Source of the DNA: Balneolales bacterium
GTDB lineage: Bacteria; Bacteroidota; Rhodothermia; Balneolales; Natronogracilivirgulaceae
Assembly: GCA_007127695.1 (NCBI GenBank)
Contig: SKYW01000143.1
Span: 1 to 6,410 of the forward strand
Reading direction: 5' to 3'
DNA: 6,410 nt
Shown piece after piece: positions 1 through 6,224 of the stretch. The stretch's first letter is position 1, and each line of letters begins with the position of its first letter. The translations under genes were made by a program, and so were the position numbers. The notes beneath the pieces are model-generated. The model did no database searches, was not told the origin of the DNA, and worked only from the letters and a program-made list of their open reading frames with translations.

Positions 1-23
1 GTGATTTGGATTCACTTGCGCCT

Positions 24-53
24 AGTATATCAAAAAAACAGGGTGAAATGCAA
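24..53 (-). promoter_or_regulatory. Extended -10 promoter candidate firing leftward out of the window
   Basis: On the minus strand TGATATACT (24-32) matches the extended -10 form TGnTATAAT with one mismatch. TTGCAT at 48-53 could serve as a poor -35 (three of six) at 18-bp spacing. It would start a transcript near position 16 for whatever lies left of the window. The motif is that of the primary sigma factor in most bacteria; if the host is a classical Bacteroidota, whose promoters differ, the match would mean less. Confidence 0.35.
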
Positions 54-67
54 CCGCCGGCAGCTGC
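32..67 (-). terminator. Weak terminator-like hairpin downstream of the UDP-GlcNAc dehydrogenase gene
   Basis: Read leftward, GCAGCT and GGTTGC (50-67) can pair with two G-U pairs around a 6-base loop, and seven T follow at 32-38. The T tract is 11 bases past the stem, too far for a textbook intrinsic terminator. It overlaps the promoter candidate below. Confidence 0.22.
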
Positions 68-92
68 TCGATCGCAAATCCATGCTGAGGCG

Positions 93-1448
93 TCACGATT
101 TCCAGACCTGCCCTTCCCGGATCCCTTCGTGTCCGTTCATGGCGTTGCGGGTGTCGATGATGCAGGCGGACCATTTCGCCAGCTGGCCGTAGTCCACATC
201 GGTGTGGTTGGTGGCGATGACAACGGCATCGAAGCCGGAGACGGTTTCCTCATCCCAGGCCACCGACGGCGTTCCGGCCCAGTGCCCGTGCTCGCGGCTG
301 GGTTTGATCACTGGCACGTAGGGATCGTAATAGGCCACTTCAGCGCCCATTTCGGTGTACAGGTCCATAAGCTTGTAGGTTGGCGATTCGCGGTCATCGT
401 CCACATCGGGCTTGTAGGCCAGCCCAATCAGCAGGATGCGGCTGCCGTTGACCGACTTTTTGTGCGCGTTGAGCGCCTCAATGGTGCGGCGCAGCACGTA
501 ACGCGGCATGTCGGTGTTGACCTCGCCTGCCAGCTCGATAAAGCGGGTGTTCTGCTCGTACTGGCGAGCCTTCCAGGTCAGGTAGAACGGGTCGATGGGG
601 ATGCAATGTCCGCCCAGGCCCGGACCCGGCGTGAATTTCATGAAGCCGAACGGCTTGGTGTCGGCGGCATCCAGCACTTCGTGGACGTCGATGTCCATGG
701 CGTGGAAGACGACCTTGAGTTCGTTGACCAGGGCGATGTTGACCGAACGGAAGATGTTTTCGGTGAGCTTGACGGCCTCGGCGGTTGCGGTGTCGCTTAC
801 GGGTACGGTCTGGACGATGGCCGTGTCGTACATGGCGCATGCGAGGGTGAGCGCATCCTGGCCGTGTCCACCCACCACTTTGGGGATTTTGGCGGTATTG
901 AAGTTGGCGTTGCCGGGATCCTCGCGTTCCGGGCTGTAGGCCACATAGAAGTCGGAGTCGGCGCTGAGGCCGGAAATCTGCTCGAGCATCGGGATGATAA
1001 GTTCTTCGGTGGTGCCGGGATAGGTGGTTGATTCCAGGATCACGAGCTGACCGCGGCGCAGGTGCGGGGCGATGGTACGAACGGTGCCCTCGATGTAGGT
1101 CATATCGGGCTCGCGGTGCTCGTCCAGCGGTGTAGGTACGCACAGCAGCACGGCGTCGGCTTCGGGGATGCGGTTGAAGTCGATGGTGGCGTCGCACAGT
1201 TCCGAGGCGGCCAGCTTCTGCATCATCGGTTCGCCGAGGTGTTTTATATAGGAGCGTCCGGCCTTGATGGCGTCGACCTTGTTGCTGTCGATATCGAAGC
1301 CGAGCACGGGCATCTGCTTTTCGTGGAAGGTCCACATGAGCGGCAGGCCGACATAGCCGAGGCCTACGATGCCGATGGTATAGGTGCGGTTATTAATTTT
1401 TTCAAGCAGGGAGTCCAGGCCTGCGCCGGTGGATGTGTTATGCGTCAT
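93..1448 (-). CDS. wbpA: UDP-N-acetyl-D-glucosamine 6-dehydrogenase (WbpA-type nucleotide sugar dehydrogenase)
   Basis: A 451-residue UDP-glucose/GDP-mannose dehydrogenase-family enzyme, cytosolic, which oxidises the C6 hydroxyl of a UDP-HexNAc to a carboxylate in two NAD-dependent steps. The N-terminal Rossmann fold has GLGYVG at 29-34 with Asp52 after it. VPTPLD is at 104-109, ESTTYPGTTEE at 139-149 (Thr in the active site) and SPEREDPGN at 172-180. Lys227 and Asn231 in the central helix (EAVKLTENIFRSVN) and the catalytic Cys282 in GGHCIPIDP follow. The C-terminal UDP-binding domain shows GLAYKPDVDDDRESPT. The GPGLGGHCIPIDPFYLTWK context is that of WbpA-like UDP-GlcNAc dehydrogenases rather than UDP-glucose dehydrogenases, so UDP-GlcNAcA is the expected product. 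No alternative start exists before the fold; there is no visible Shine-Dalgarno. It is separated from the upstream operon by the repeat array and hairpins, so it may be transcribed on its own. UDP-ManNAc or UDP-GalNAc as substrate is possible. Confidence 0.94.
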   Translation of the reverse strand: MTHNTSTGAGLDSLLEKINNRTYTIGIVGLGYVGLPLMWTFHEKQMPVLGFDIDSNKVDAIKAGRSYIKHLGEPMMQKLAASELCDATIDFNRIPEADAVLLCVPTPLDEHREPDMTYIEGTVRTIAPHLRRGQLVILESTTYPGTTEELIIPMLEQISGLSADSDFYVAYSPEREDPGNANFNTAKIPKVVGGHGQDALTLACAMYDTAIVQTVPVSDTATAEAVKLTENIFRSVNIALVNELKVVFHAMDIDVHEVLDAADTKPFGFMKFTPGPGLGGHCIPIDPFYLTWKARQYEQNTRFIELAGEVNTDMPRYVLRRTIEALNAHKKSVNGSRILLIGLAYKPDVDDDRESPTYKLMDLYTEMGAEVAYYDPYVPVIKPSREHGHWAGTPSVAWDEETVSGFDAVVIATNHTDVDYGQLAKWSACIIDTRNAMNGHEGIREGQVWKS

Positions 1449-1522
1449 GGTGTGGATACTGGAAACGGTGTTTATTTAGATTCTGGAAAACGAAGATGGA
1501 AAATACCAAGATGCCTGTTCGG
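1449..1522 (-). promoter_or_regulatory. AT-rich leader of the UDP-GlcNAc dehydrogenase gene, no clear promoter motif
   Basis: The bases between the T7 tract and the ATG at 1446-1448 are clearly AT-richer than the surrounding genes (about 35% GC over roughly 1468-1535). This is expected if the gene has its own promoter after the terminator-like hairpins. I could not find a convincing -35/-10 pair or a Bacteroidota-type TAnnTTTG box, and no Shine-Dalgarno stands before the ATG, so only the location is suggested. Confidence 0.3.
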
Positions 1523-1570
1523 AAAAAAACGATATCCGTCAGGGATCGATTGCCGCCGGGTCTCCGGCAA
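1523..1570 (-). terminator. Possible intrinsic terminator with tandem hairpins and T7 tract
   Basis: Read leftward, TTGCCG and CGGCAA (1550-1570) can pair around a 9-base loop, or GCCGG with CCGGC around AGAC. Next, CGATCC pairs with GGAT..CG (1530-1548) with a two-base bulge, directly followed by seven T (1523-1529). This would end the transcript of the dehydratase operon before the dehydrogenase gene. The second stem is short, so termination may be partial. Confidence 0.4.
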
Positions 1571-1587
1571 GCAGCGTCTCGTTCATG

Positions 1588-1766
1588 CACGGGAAGTCAG
1601 ACCCCGGGTCGTGAGAACCGGTACCAGGCGAGTCCGATTGTGAATAACCCGGGCCAGTGAGACCCGGGACAGCTGGGTCCGATTGTGAATAACCCGGGCC
1701 AGTGAGACCCGGGACAGCTGGGTCCGATTGTGAATAACCCGGGCCAGTGGAGCCCGAATCAGTTGT
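1588..1766. repeat. 45-bp tandem repeat array between the dehydratase and UDP-GlcNAc dehydrogenase genes
   Basis: Two perfect 45-bp copies (1632-1676 and 1677-1721) start at gtccgattgtgaataaccc on the plus strand. A third copy (1722-1766) is identical for its first 28 bases, then diverges but stays alignable (gtg..cccg..cag.tg). It contains the dehydratase stop codon (1759-1761) and the codon for its last Asn. A degenerate copy at about 1588-1631 keeps ccccgggtc, gtgaga and an imperfect remainder. Each full unit holds two CCCGGG palindromes 9 bases apart, able to pair as a 6-bp stem, and a competing GACCC/GGGTC stem, so a transcript would carry several strong hairpins. No unique spacers separate the copies, so it is not CRISPR. 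The flanking ccggtacc (1618-1625, 1778-1785) is an 8-bp direct repeat. The role is unknown; transcript-end protection, termination or protein binding are possible. Confidence 0.9.
1639..1737 (-). other. Three DnaA-box-like 9-mers (TTATTCACA) at 45-bp spacing
   Basis: On the minus strand TTATTCACA occurs at 1639-1647, 1684-1692 and 1729-1737, once per repeat copy. It matches the general bacterial DnaA-box consensus TTATNCACA with no mismatch. A fourth site, GTATCCACA at 1451-1459, differs from TTATCCACA only at its first base. The match to consensus is seen directly; DnaA binding is inference, and since the three sites are copies of one repeat they count as one independent match. Confidence 0.3.
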
Positions 1767-3765
1767 TATTAGTCCGTCCGGTACCTGAAAGGGTTCCAGT
1801 GGCGGTCCGTGGGACTGCTGCGCCCTTGGGCATTTCCTGCTTTTTTACCCGTGGGGATATATGGAACTGGGTGTCCTGCTCCCGGGAATCGTCCTTATCC
1901 CTTTTCTCCTCATCCCTTTTCTCCTCATCCCTGAGCAGTTCGCACGAATAACTTGGCACGATGTGCCTGAACTGCCGGCGGATCTCCATTCCATCCTGGC
2001 GGTCGGCAGCACGGAAAAGCTCTTCCAGCATTCCCTGGAAGACATTGGCGTCCGGACCGTTGGCCTTCGCCGTAAAGATCTTGGCGTGGCGTGTTGCGCT
2101 GGTTCCCTCCTCATCCGTGAGCAGTTCTTCGTACAGTTTTTCGCCTGGACGGATGCCGCTGAACGTAATTTCGATATCCACGTCGGGGGTGTAGCCGCAG
2201 AGGCGGATCAGGTCGCGGGCCAGGTCCACGATTTTCACGGGACTTCCCATATCCAGCACGTAGATGGAGCCGTTGTTGTTCAGTCCGCCGGCCTGCAGCA
2301 CGAGCTGCGACGCTTCGGGGATGGTCATAAAGTAGCGTGTCATCTCGGGATGTGTGACGGTGACCGGTCCGCCGTTTTCAATCTGGCGCTTGAAGAGCGG
2401 CACCACGCTGCCGCGGCTGCCCAGTACGTTGCCGAAGCGCACGGATACGAAAGACTGGTTTTTGCCGGCGCGCAGGGAGGCGCGATGGACCACGTATTCG
2501 CCCACCCGCTTGGAGCAACCCATGACCGAGGTCGGGTTCACGGACTTGTCCGAGGAGATATTCACAAACCGCTCGATGTCATATGCAAGGGCGAGTTCCA
2601 CCAGATTGCGGGTGCCGCCGACGTTGTTCAGGATGGCCTGGTCGGGATTGGCCTCCATGAGCGGCACGTGTTTGTGGGCCGCGGCGTGGAAGACAACCTG
2701 CGGACGGTGTTTTTTGAAGACATGTTCCAGCGAGTGGTAGTCGCGGACATCGGCGATGACCGGCGTAAAAGTTACCTGTGGATAGGCGTTGCGGAACTCC
2801 CCTTCCACCTTGAAGATGCTGTTTTCACCGCGGCCGAGCAGCAGAATGTGTTTCGGGGAAAACTTGACGAGCTGCCGGACGATCTCGCTGCCTATGGATC
2901 CGCCGGCACCGGTCACGAGTACGGTCCGGCCGTAGAGGTACCTGGATATCGGCGCCACGTCAAGCTCCACCTGCTCACGTCCCAGCAGGTCGGCCACATC
3001 CACCTTGCGGAGTTTGGCGATATTGAATTTACCGCTGAGCAGTTCATAGAGTCCGGGCATGATTTGCGATTCTATTCCCGCCTCCTGTGCCAGGGTGACC
3101 ACCTTGCGTATGATATCACCCGAGACGGTAGGCATGGCGATGATCACTTTGTCCACGTCGTAGCGCCGGGCCAGTTCGGGCATGTCGTCCAGTGATCCGA
3201 GGATGGCATATCCCAGGTACCACTCTTTCTGTTTGATGGGGTTGTCATCCAGGAAACCGACGATATCCATGTAGGATTCGGGATGGCGGCGCACCTCGCG
3301 GGCCAGCATGGTTCCGGCTTCACCGGCTCCGGCCACGAGTACGCGGGAGACTTTCCGGGTGGAATGGCGCACATCTGTCCGTCGGATCGTCTCGCTGCGG
3401 ATACGGGCAAACAGTCGGACGCTGCTCAGGAGCAAAATGGTCATTCCCGCCTCTATTACGGGCACGCTTCGCGGGATGTAGAAGCCCTGGCGGATGAAAA
3501 AGAGCATTGCAACCACCATCAGTGTCACTACGGCAACACCCTGGATGATGCGGAAAAGATCCCAGACGCCGATTTTGCTCCAGCTTTGGAGGTGGAACCG
3601 GAAAAGATAGAGCACGGCGGCTTTGATGGGGATGGCCATGGCCGTGACAACGGCGATATCGCCCGCATGTTGGGCTACCTGCGTTTCAATCCGCAGAAAA
3701 TAGGCCAGTGGCAACGCGAGCGTCCACAGTGTCAGGTCGGTCAGGTATTTCAGGAAAAGTCTCAT
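1759..3765 (-). CDS. Membrane-anchored NDP-sugar 4,6-dehydratase/epimerase (WbpM/CapD/FlaA1/PglF family)
   Basis: A 668-residue full-length member of the large WbpM/CapD class, which makes UDP-4-keto-6-deoxy-HexNAc from UDP-GlcNAc, precursor of QuiNAc, FucNAc or bacillosamine-type sugars. Four membrane segments lie near residues 8-24, 35-55, 70-92 and 103-122. A CoA-binding-like Rossmann domain follows (VLVAGAGEAG, GAGEAG at 146-151), then the catalytic short-chain-dehydrogenase domain with TGAGGSIG at 285-292. The catalytic stretch is SSDKSVNPTSVMGCSKR, where Met415 and Lys419 give the SMK pattern known for large members instead of the usual Tyr-x-x-x-Lys. GIRPGEKLYEELL sits near 537-549. 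ATG at 3763-3765 follows the dehydrogenase stop by 13 bases, with AAGAGGT at 3774-3780 as Shine-Dalgarno. The catalytic fold ends near residue 611. The last ~57 residues are a charged, low-complexity tail with a duplicated KRDEE, and the final codons lie in the 45-bp repeat array. Confidence 0.95.
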   Translation of the reverse strand: MRLFLKYLTDLTLWTLALPLAYFLRIETQVAQHAGDIAVVTAMAIPIKAAVLYLFRFHLQSWSKIGVWDLFRIIQGVAVVTLMVVAMLFFIRQGFYIPRSVPVIEAGMTILLLSSVRLFARIRSETIRRTDVRHSTRKVSRVLVAGAGEAGTMLAREVRRHPESYMDIVGFLDDNPIKQKEWYLGYAILGSLDDMPELARRYDVDKVIIAMPTVSGDIIRKVVTLAQEAGIESQIMPGLYELLSGKFNIAKLRKVDVADLLGREQVELDVAPISRYLYGRTVLVTGAGGSIGSEIVRQLVKFSPKHILLLGRGENSIFKVEGEFRNAYPQVTFTPVIADVRDYHSLEHVFKKHRPQVVFHAAAHKHVPLMEANPDQAILNNVGGTRNLVELALAYDIERFVNISSDKSVNPTSVMGCSKRVGEYVVHRASLRAGKNQSFVSVRFGNVLGSRGSVVPLFKRQIENGGPVTVTHPEMTRYFMTIPEASQLVLQAGGLNNNGSIYVLDMGSPVKIVDLARDLIRLCGYTPDVDIEITFSGIRPGEKLYEELLTDEEGTSATRHAKIFTAKANGPDANVFQGMLEELFRAADRQDGMEIRRQFRHIVPSYSCELLRDEEKRDEEKRDKDDSREQDTQFHISPRVKKQEMPKGAAVPRTATGTLSGTGRTNNN
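1897..1931 (-). repeat. 15-bp in-frame tandem duplication in the dehydratase tail
   Basis: A 15-bp unit is present in two full copies plus five bases (tttt runs at 1902 and 1917, atccc at 1897, 1912 and 1927 on the plus strand). It encodes the KRDEE repeat at about residues 612-623 of the dehydratase, beyond the catalytic fold. Because the unit is a multiple of three, gain or loss of copies would change tail length without breaking the frame. Confidence 0.85.
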
Positions 3766-3778
3766 GATGGGTTACCTC

Positions 3779-4747
3779 TTATCCTCTTGCTCTTGATTTG
3801 CTCTCAGGATCTTGATGTGCATCGGGGAAACCATTGGCGGATTCCCCGGCGATGATGGCGAACATGTTTTCCATGTATCGCTGGGTTGTTCCGGCCACGT
3901 GCGGGGTGATGACGACCTGCGGCATGGTCCAGAACGGATGATTTTGCGGGAGCGGCTCTTCTTCAAACACGTCGAGTACGGCACCGGCGGGAATGCCGCT
4001 GCGCAGTGCTTCGATCAGGGCGGATTCGTCGACCACCGGGCCCCGGGATACGTTGATCAGCAGGGAGCCCGGACGCATGCGGCCCAGTACGCCGGCGTCG
4101 ATCAGTCCGCGCGTCTGCGGGGTGAGCGGCACGGAAAGTACAAGGATATCGCACCAGGCGGCAAGTTCACCCACCTCTGTGACATCGTATATTTGCTCCA
4201 CCCCTTCCAGTTCGGGCTGCCGGATATCGCATCCGCGAATTGCAAAGCCGAACGGGATGGCACGTGTGACGAGGCGGGTGCCGATGTTTCCCAGTCCGAC
4301 GATGCCGAGACGTGTGCCGGCAAGTTCCGTCAGCCAGCTGCGCTGCCAGGCGCGCCGGTGCTGCTGGTCTCGAAACTGATGGAACTGCTTGGCTTGGACA
4401 AGTATGCCGCCGATGACATATTCGGCGATGGCGGTGGCGTTCACTCCTGCGGAGGTGGTGACGGTGATACCGTCAAGATCGAGGCCCAGCGCATCCAACC
4501 GGTCGCGGCCGGAGCTTGTAAGGTGTATACGATTCGGTCGTGGGATGCGCTTGAGGGCCTCGGGAAGCCAGTCGAGCGGTGGGGTTATGACCAGCTCGAA
4601 CGCTTGGCCGGAGGGAATGTCTTCCGGATTTCCGGCAAAAAAGCGGGTCATGCCGGGCAGGTAGCGGTCGAACAGCTCCTCAAGGTGCGTCCGCTGCCGG
4701 TCCAGCACATCCGGTTTCTGCAGAAATAGGGCGTTGCTGTGGGTCAT
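3779..4747 (-). CDS. D-isomer-specific 2-hydroxyacid dehydrogenase (NAD(P)-dependent)
   Basis: A 322-residue member of the D-2-hydroxyacid dehydrogenase family (formate/glycerate dehydrogenase type), cytosolic, interconverting a 2-keto acid and its D-2-hydroxy acid with NAD(H) or NADP(H). The nucleotide-binding GLGNIG is at 151-156. The catalytic triad is complete: Arg235 in NVSRGPVVD, Glu264 in DVFEEEPLP and His283 in TPHVAG. Segments before about 100 and after about 285 form the split substrate domain, and the length is normal. ATG at 4745-4747 overlaps the aldolase stop (ATGA), with GGGAGG at 4758-4763 ten bases upstream. The residue after the second glycine-rich strand is Asp174 (in GCDIRQPE), which favours NAD over NADP. 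The substrate cannot be told; family members act on glycerate, lactate, phosphoglycerate, erythronate phosphate and others. Location suggests it handles the product or precursor of the aldolase rather than central serine synthesis. Confidence 0.92.
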   Translation of the reverse strand: MTHSNALFLQKPDVLDRQRTHLEELFDRYLPGMTRFFAGNPEDIPSGQAFELVITPPLDWLPEALKRIPRPNRIHLTSSGRDRLDALGLDLDGITVTTSAGVNATAIAEYVIGGILVQAKQFHQFRDQQHRRAWQRSWLTELAGTRLGIVGLGNIGTRLVTRAIPFGFAIRGCDIRQPELEGVEQIYDVTEVGELAAWCDILVLSVPLTPQTRGLIDAGVLGRMRPGSLLINVSRGPVVDESALIEALRSGIPAGAVLDVFEEEPLPQNHPFWTMPQVVITPHVAGTTQRYMENMFAIIAGESANGFPDAHQDPESKSRARG

Positions 4748-5580
4748 ACCGTAAGGGCCTCCCGTTTAGATGAAAGGAAATTGCGAACGGCGATGACCAG
4801 CTTGCGGCGATTGTCCTCAAGCTGTTTCTGGCTGGATTTGCGGAATCCGTCCAGGCACTCATCCAGCCGCTTGATCTCGTTGGGCAGGTTTATCTTGGAC
4901 TTGAGCTCCGTGACGTCGTTGATGCCCATTCGGAACGCGCGCGACAGGATCACCATTTCGGAGTGAAGCCGGATGTGCTCGCCGAGGATGAGTTTGGCAG
5001 GCACGGCGTCTTTCCTGCCTACGCGGGCTACACCGCCGAAACCGAACCGGATGTCGTGCTGCTGGATCTTGCGCGCGGCGTACTCCACGATACCGCCGCT
5101 CAGCAGTTCAAACATAAAATCGAGTCCCATGCCCAGGTGCAGGTCGTTCAAGCCCAGGTGGATCTCGTCGATGCCGGCGCTGTATTCAAGGATGTCGTCG
5201 ATGCGCGTGAGTGCCTGCGGTGTCTCCAGCAGCAGGCAGAGTCGGACCCGTCCGTCGATGAGCCGGATCACCTTCTCCACCTCATCGGCCGTGTTGAACA
5301 TGGGGAGCATGATCAGGTCGGTGCCGGCTTCGATGGAGGCATCGATTTCCATGTATGACTCGGGGTGGACCGGGTTGATGCGCGTCATGATCTCGGCGTC
5401 GGGGAGCCGTTTGCGGATGGCGCCCACATCGTCGGAGGTGCTCAGCGCCATGTGGGTATCGAGGAAGCCCTGCCGCTCGTATTTCCCCATCCACTCCATG
5501 TCGACGAAGATGCGGTTCACTCCGCTCTCCCAGGCGTATTGCGCCATATCGGGTTCATTTGTGATGAACATGTAAATCAT
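4744..5580 (-). CDS. HpcH/HpaI-type aldolase (citrate lyase beta-like), polysaccharide-locus subgroup
   Basis: A 278-residue TIM-barrel protein of the HpcH/HpaI class II aldolase family, whose members make or break a carbon bond between pyruvate (or a similar keto acid) and an aldehyde using a divalent metal. Landmarks are FVDMEW at 25-30; TRINP with Arg67 (the family's substrate-binding Arg); GTDLIMLPM at 86-94; LLLETPQA with Glu119 and HLGLNDLHLGMG with Asp146, the expected pair of metal ligands at the family's usual distance; and FGFGGVARVG near 193-202. The basic His of the HpaI GEH motif is replaced: the matching segment reads DMEW followed by GKYERQ. I recall DxExxGKxxRQ from aldolase-like proteins in surface-polysaccharide loci of unknown substrate. 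An ATG 13 codons upstream (5617-5619) is possible, but ATG at 5578-5580 is preferred because of the Shine-Dalgarno and the ATGA overlap. The substrate is unknown; the neighbouring 2-hydroxyacid dehydrogenase suggests linked keto-acid chemistry. Confidence 0.88.
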   Translation of the reverse strand: MIYMFITNEPDMAQYAWESGVNRIFVDMEWMGKYERQGFLDTHMALSTSDDVGAIRKRLPDAEIMTRINPVHPESYMEIDASIEAGTDLIMLPMFNTADEVEKVIRLIDGRVRLCLLLETPQALTRIDDILEYSAGIDEIHLGLNDLHLGMGLDFMFELLSGGIVEYAARKIQQHDIRFGFGGVARVGRKDAVPAKLILGEHIRLHSEMVILSRAFRMGINDVTELKSKINLPNEIKRLDECLDGFRKSSQKQLEDNRRKLVIAVRNFLSSKREALTV

Positions 5581-6224
5581 GAGTTCTCCTTCAACTCTTT
5601 GTGTGCATGCGGTGCCCATTTTTCACGATAGGCACGCCAGTTTTTGGACTCGTCGCCATAAATGCCTCTGGCTGTAACAACAACCAGGACTGTCTGCAAT
5701 AAGATTCCAATGTCTCGTAAAAAGCCCGGGTTTCGGGCGTAATCATTATCATATTCGAGTTGCTGCTCCCAGCTCAGGCTTCTTCGTCCGCGGACCTGGG
5801 CCAGGCCGGTGATGCCGGGGCGGACCCGGAAGCGGTCTTCGAACCAGTGCGGTACCACTTCGAGCTGTTCGGGGATGACGGGACGGGGTCCCACCAGGCT
5901 CATCTCCCCTTTCAGGATGTTCAAAAGTTGCGGAAGTTCGTCGAGGCTGGTCAGACGCAGGAAGCGTCCGGCCCGCGTGATGCGCTGATCGGCGCCGGCG
6001 CTGACGACCTGTTCGGCGTGCTGGTCGATGACGGCGGGGTCGCGGTGGGTCATGGTGCGGAACTTGAGCACGTGGAACGGCTCCCGGTTGCGTCCGATCC
6101 GTTTCTGCCGGAAGAAGACAGGTCCGGGCGAATCGGCTTTGATCCACACCGCCAGCAGCACCAGCAGCGGTGACAGGACCACAAGAGCCAGAAATGAGGA
6201 TGTTATGTCAAACAGTCGCTTCAA
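5577..6224 (-). CDS. Undecaprenyl-phosphate sugar-1-phosphate transferase (PglC/WcaJ-type bacterial sugar transferase)
   Basis: A monotopic phosphoglycosyl transferase of 215 residues, the usual size of the small PglC-like class. It moves a sugar 1-phosphate from a UDP-sugar to undecaprenyl phosphate at the inner face of the cytoplasmic membrane, the first step of a lipid-linked glycan. Visible features are the N-terminal KRLFDI; a hydrophobic re-entrant helix at about residues 8-28 broken by the Ser18-Pro19 pair typical of PglC; KFRTM at 54-58; the catalytic Asp95-Glu96 of [16 protein letters not shown] near 108-115; and RPGITG at 135-140. The start is TTG at 6222-6224: no ATG or GTG lies near it in frame, and TTG places LKRLFD exactly where family members begin. 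I see no clear Shine-Dalgarno, so initiation probably depends on coupling to the overlapping upstream gene. Its stop forms an ATGA junction with the aldolase. The sugar it transfers cannot be read from sequence; a 6-deoxy-HexNAc made via the downstream dehydratase is a fair guess. Confidence 0.95.
   Translation of the reverse strand: MKRLFDITSSFLALVVLSPLLVLLAVWIKADSPGPVFFRQKRIGRNREPFHVLKFRTMTHRDPAVIDQHAEQVVSAGADQRITRAGRFLRLTSLDELPQLLNILKGEMSLVGPRPVIPEQLEVVPHWFEDRFRVRPGITGLAQVRGRRSLSWEQQLEYDNDYARNPGFLRDIGILLQTVLVVVTARGIYGDESKNWRAYREKWAPHAHKELKENS
5586..5591 (-). promoter_or_regulatory. Shine-Dalgarno AAGGAG deciding the aldolase start
   Basis: On the minus strand AAGGAG lies five bases before ATG at 5578-5580. 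It sits inside the last codons of the sugar transferase, whose TGA (5577-5579) overlaps that ATG. This supports the 278-residue form of the aldolase over the longer reading from 5619 and points to translational coupling. Confidence 0.8.

Noticed and set aside
1..15. Small inverted repeat gtga/tcac at the left edge
   Set aside because: A 4-bp stem is too short to mean anything by itself.
6..1031. Long plus-strand open frame (341 codons) opposite the UDP-GlcNAc dehydrogenase
   Set aside because: It lies antisense to a gene with every family motif; its product is His/Val/Gly/Asp-rich without recognisable motifs, a usual mirror of GC-biased codons.
478..1335. Minus-strand frame of 285 codons inside the UDP-GlcNAc dehydrogenase gene
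   Set aside because: Same strand but shifted frame; Arg/Pro/His-rich low-complexity product typical of an out-of-frame reading.
1433..1660. Small plus-strand open frames across the intergenic gap
   Set aside because: They run antisense through the terminator and repeats, have no ribosome site and give no recognisable product.
1632..1766. CRISPR array
   Set aside because: The 45-bp copies follow each other directly without unique spacers, and no cas gene is present.
1861..3195. Plus-strand open frame of 444 codons opposite the dehydratase
   Set aside because: Antisense shadow of a fully supported enzyme; no family motif and no ribosome site noted.
3812..4729. Plus-strand open frame of 305 codons opposite the hydroxyacid dehydrogenase
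   Set aside because: Antisense shadow; the minus strand encodes the complete Arg/Glu/His triad and the cofactor motif.
5581..5619. Upstream ATG adding 13 residues to the aldolase
   Set aside because: The extra residues match no family start, whereas the ATG at 5580 has AAGGAG five bases upstream and the ATGA overlap.
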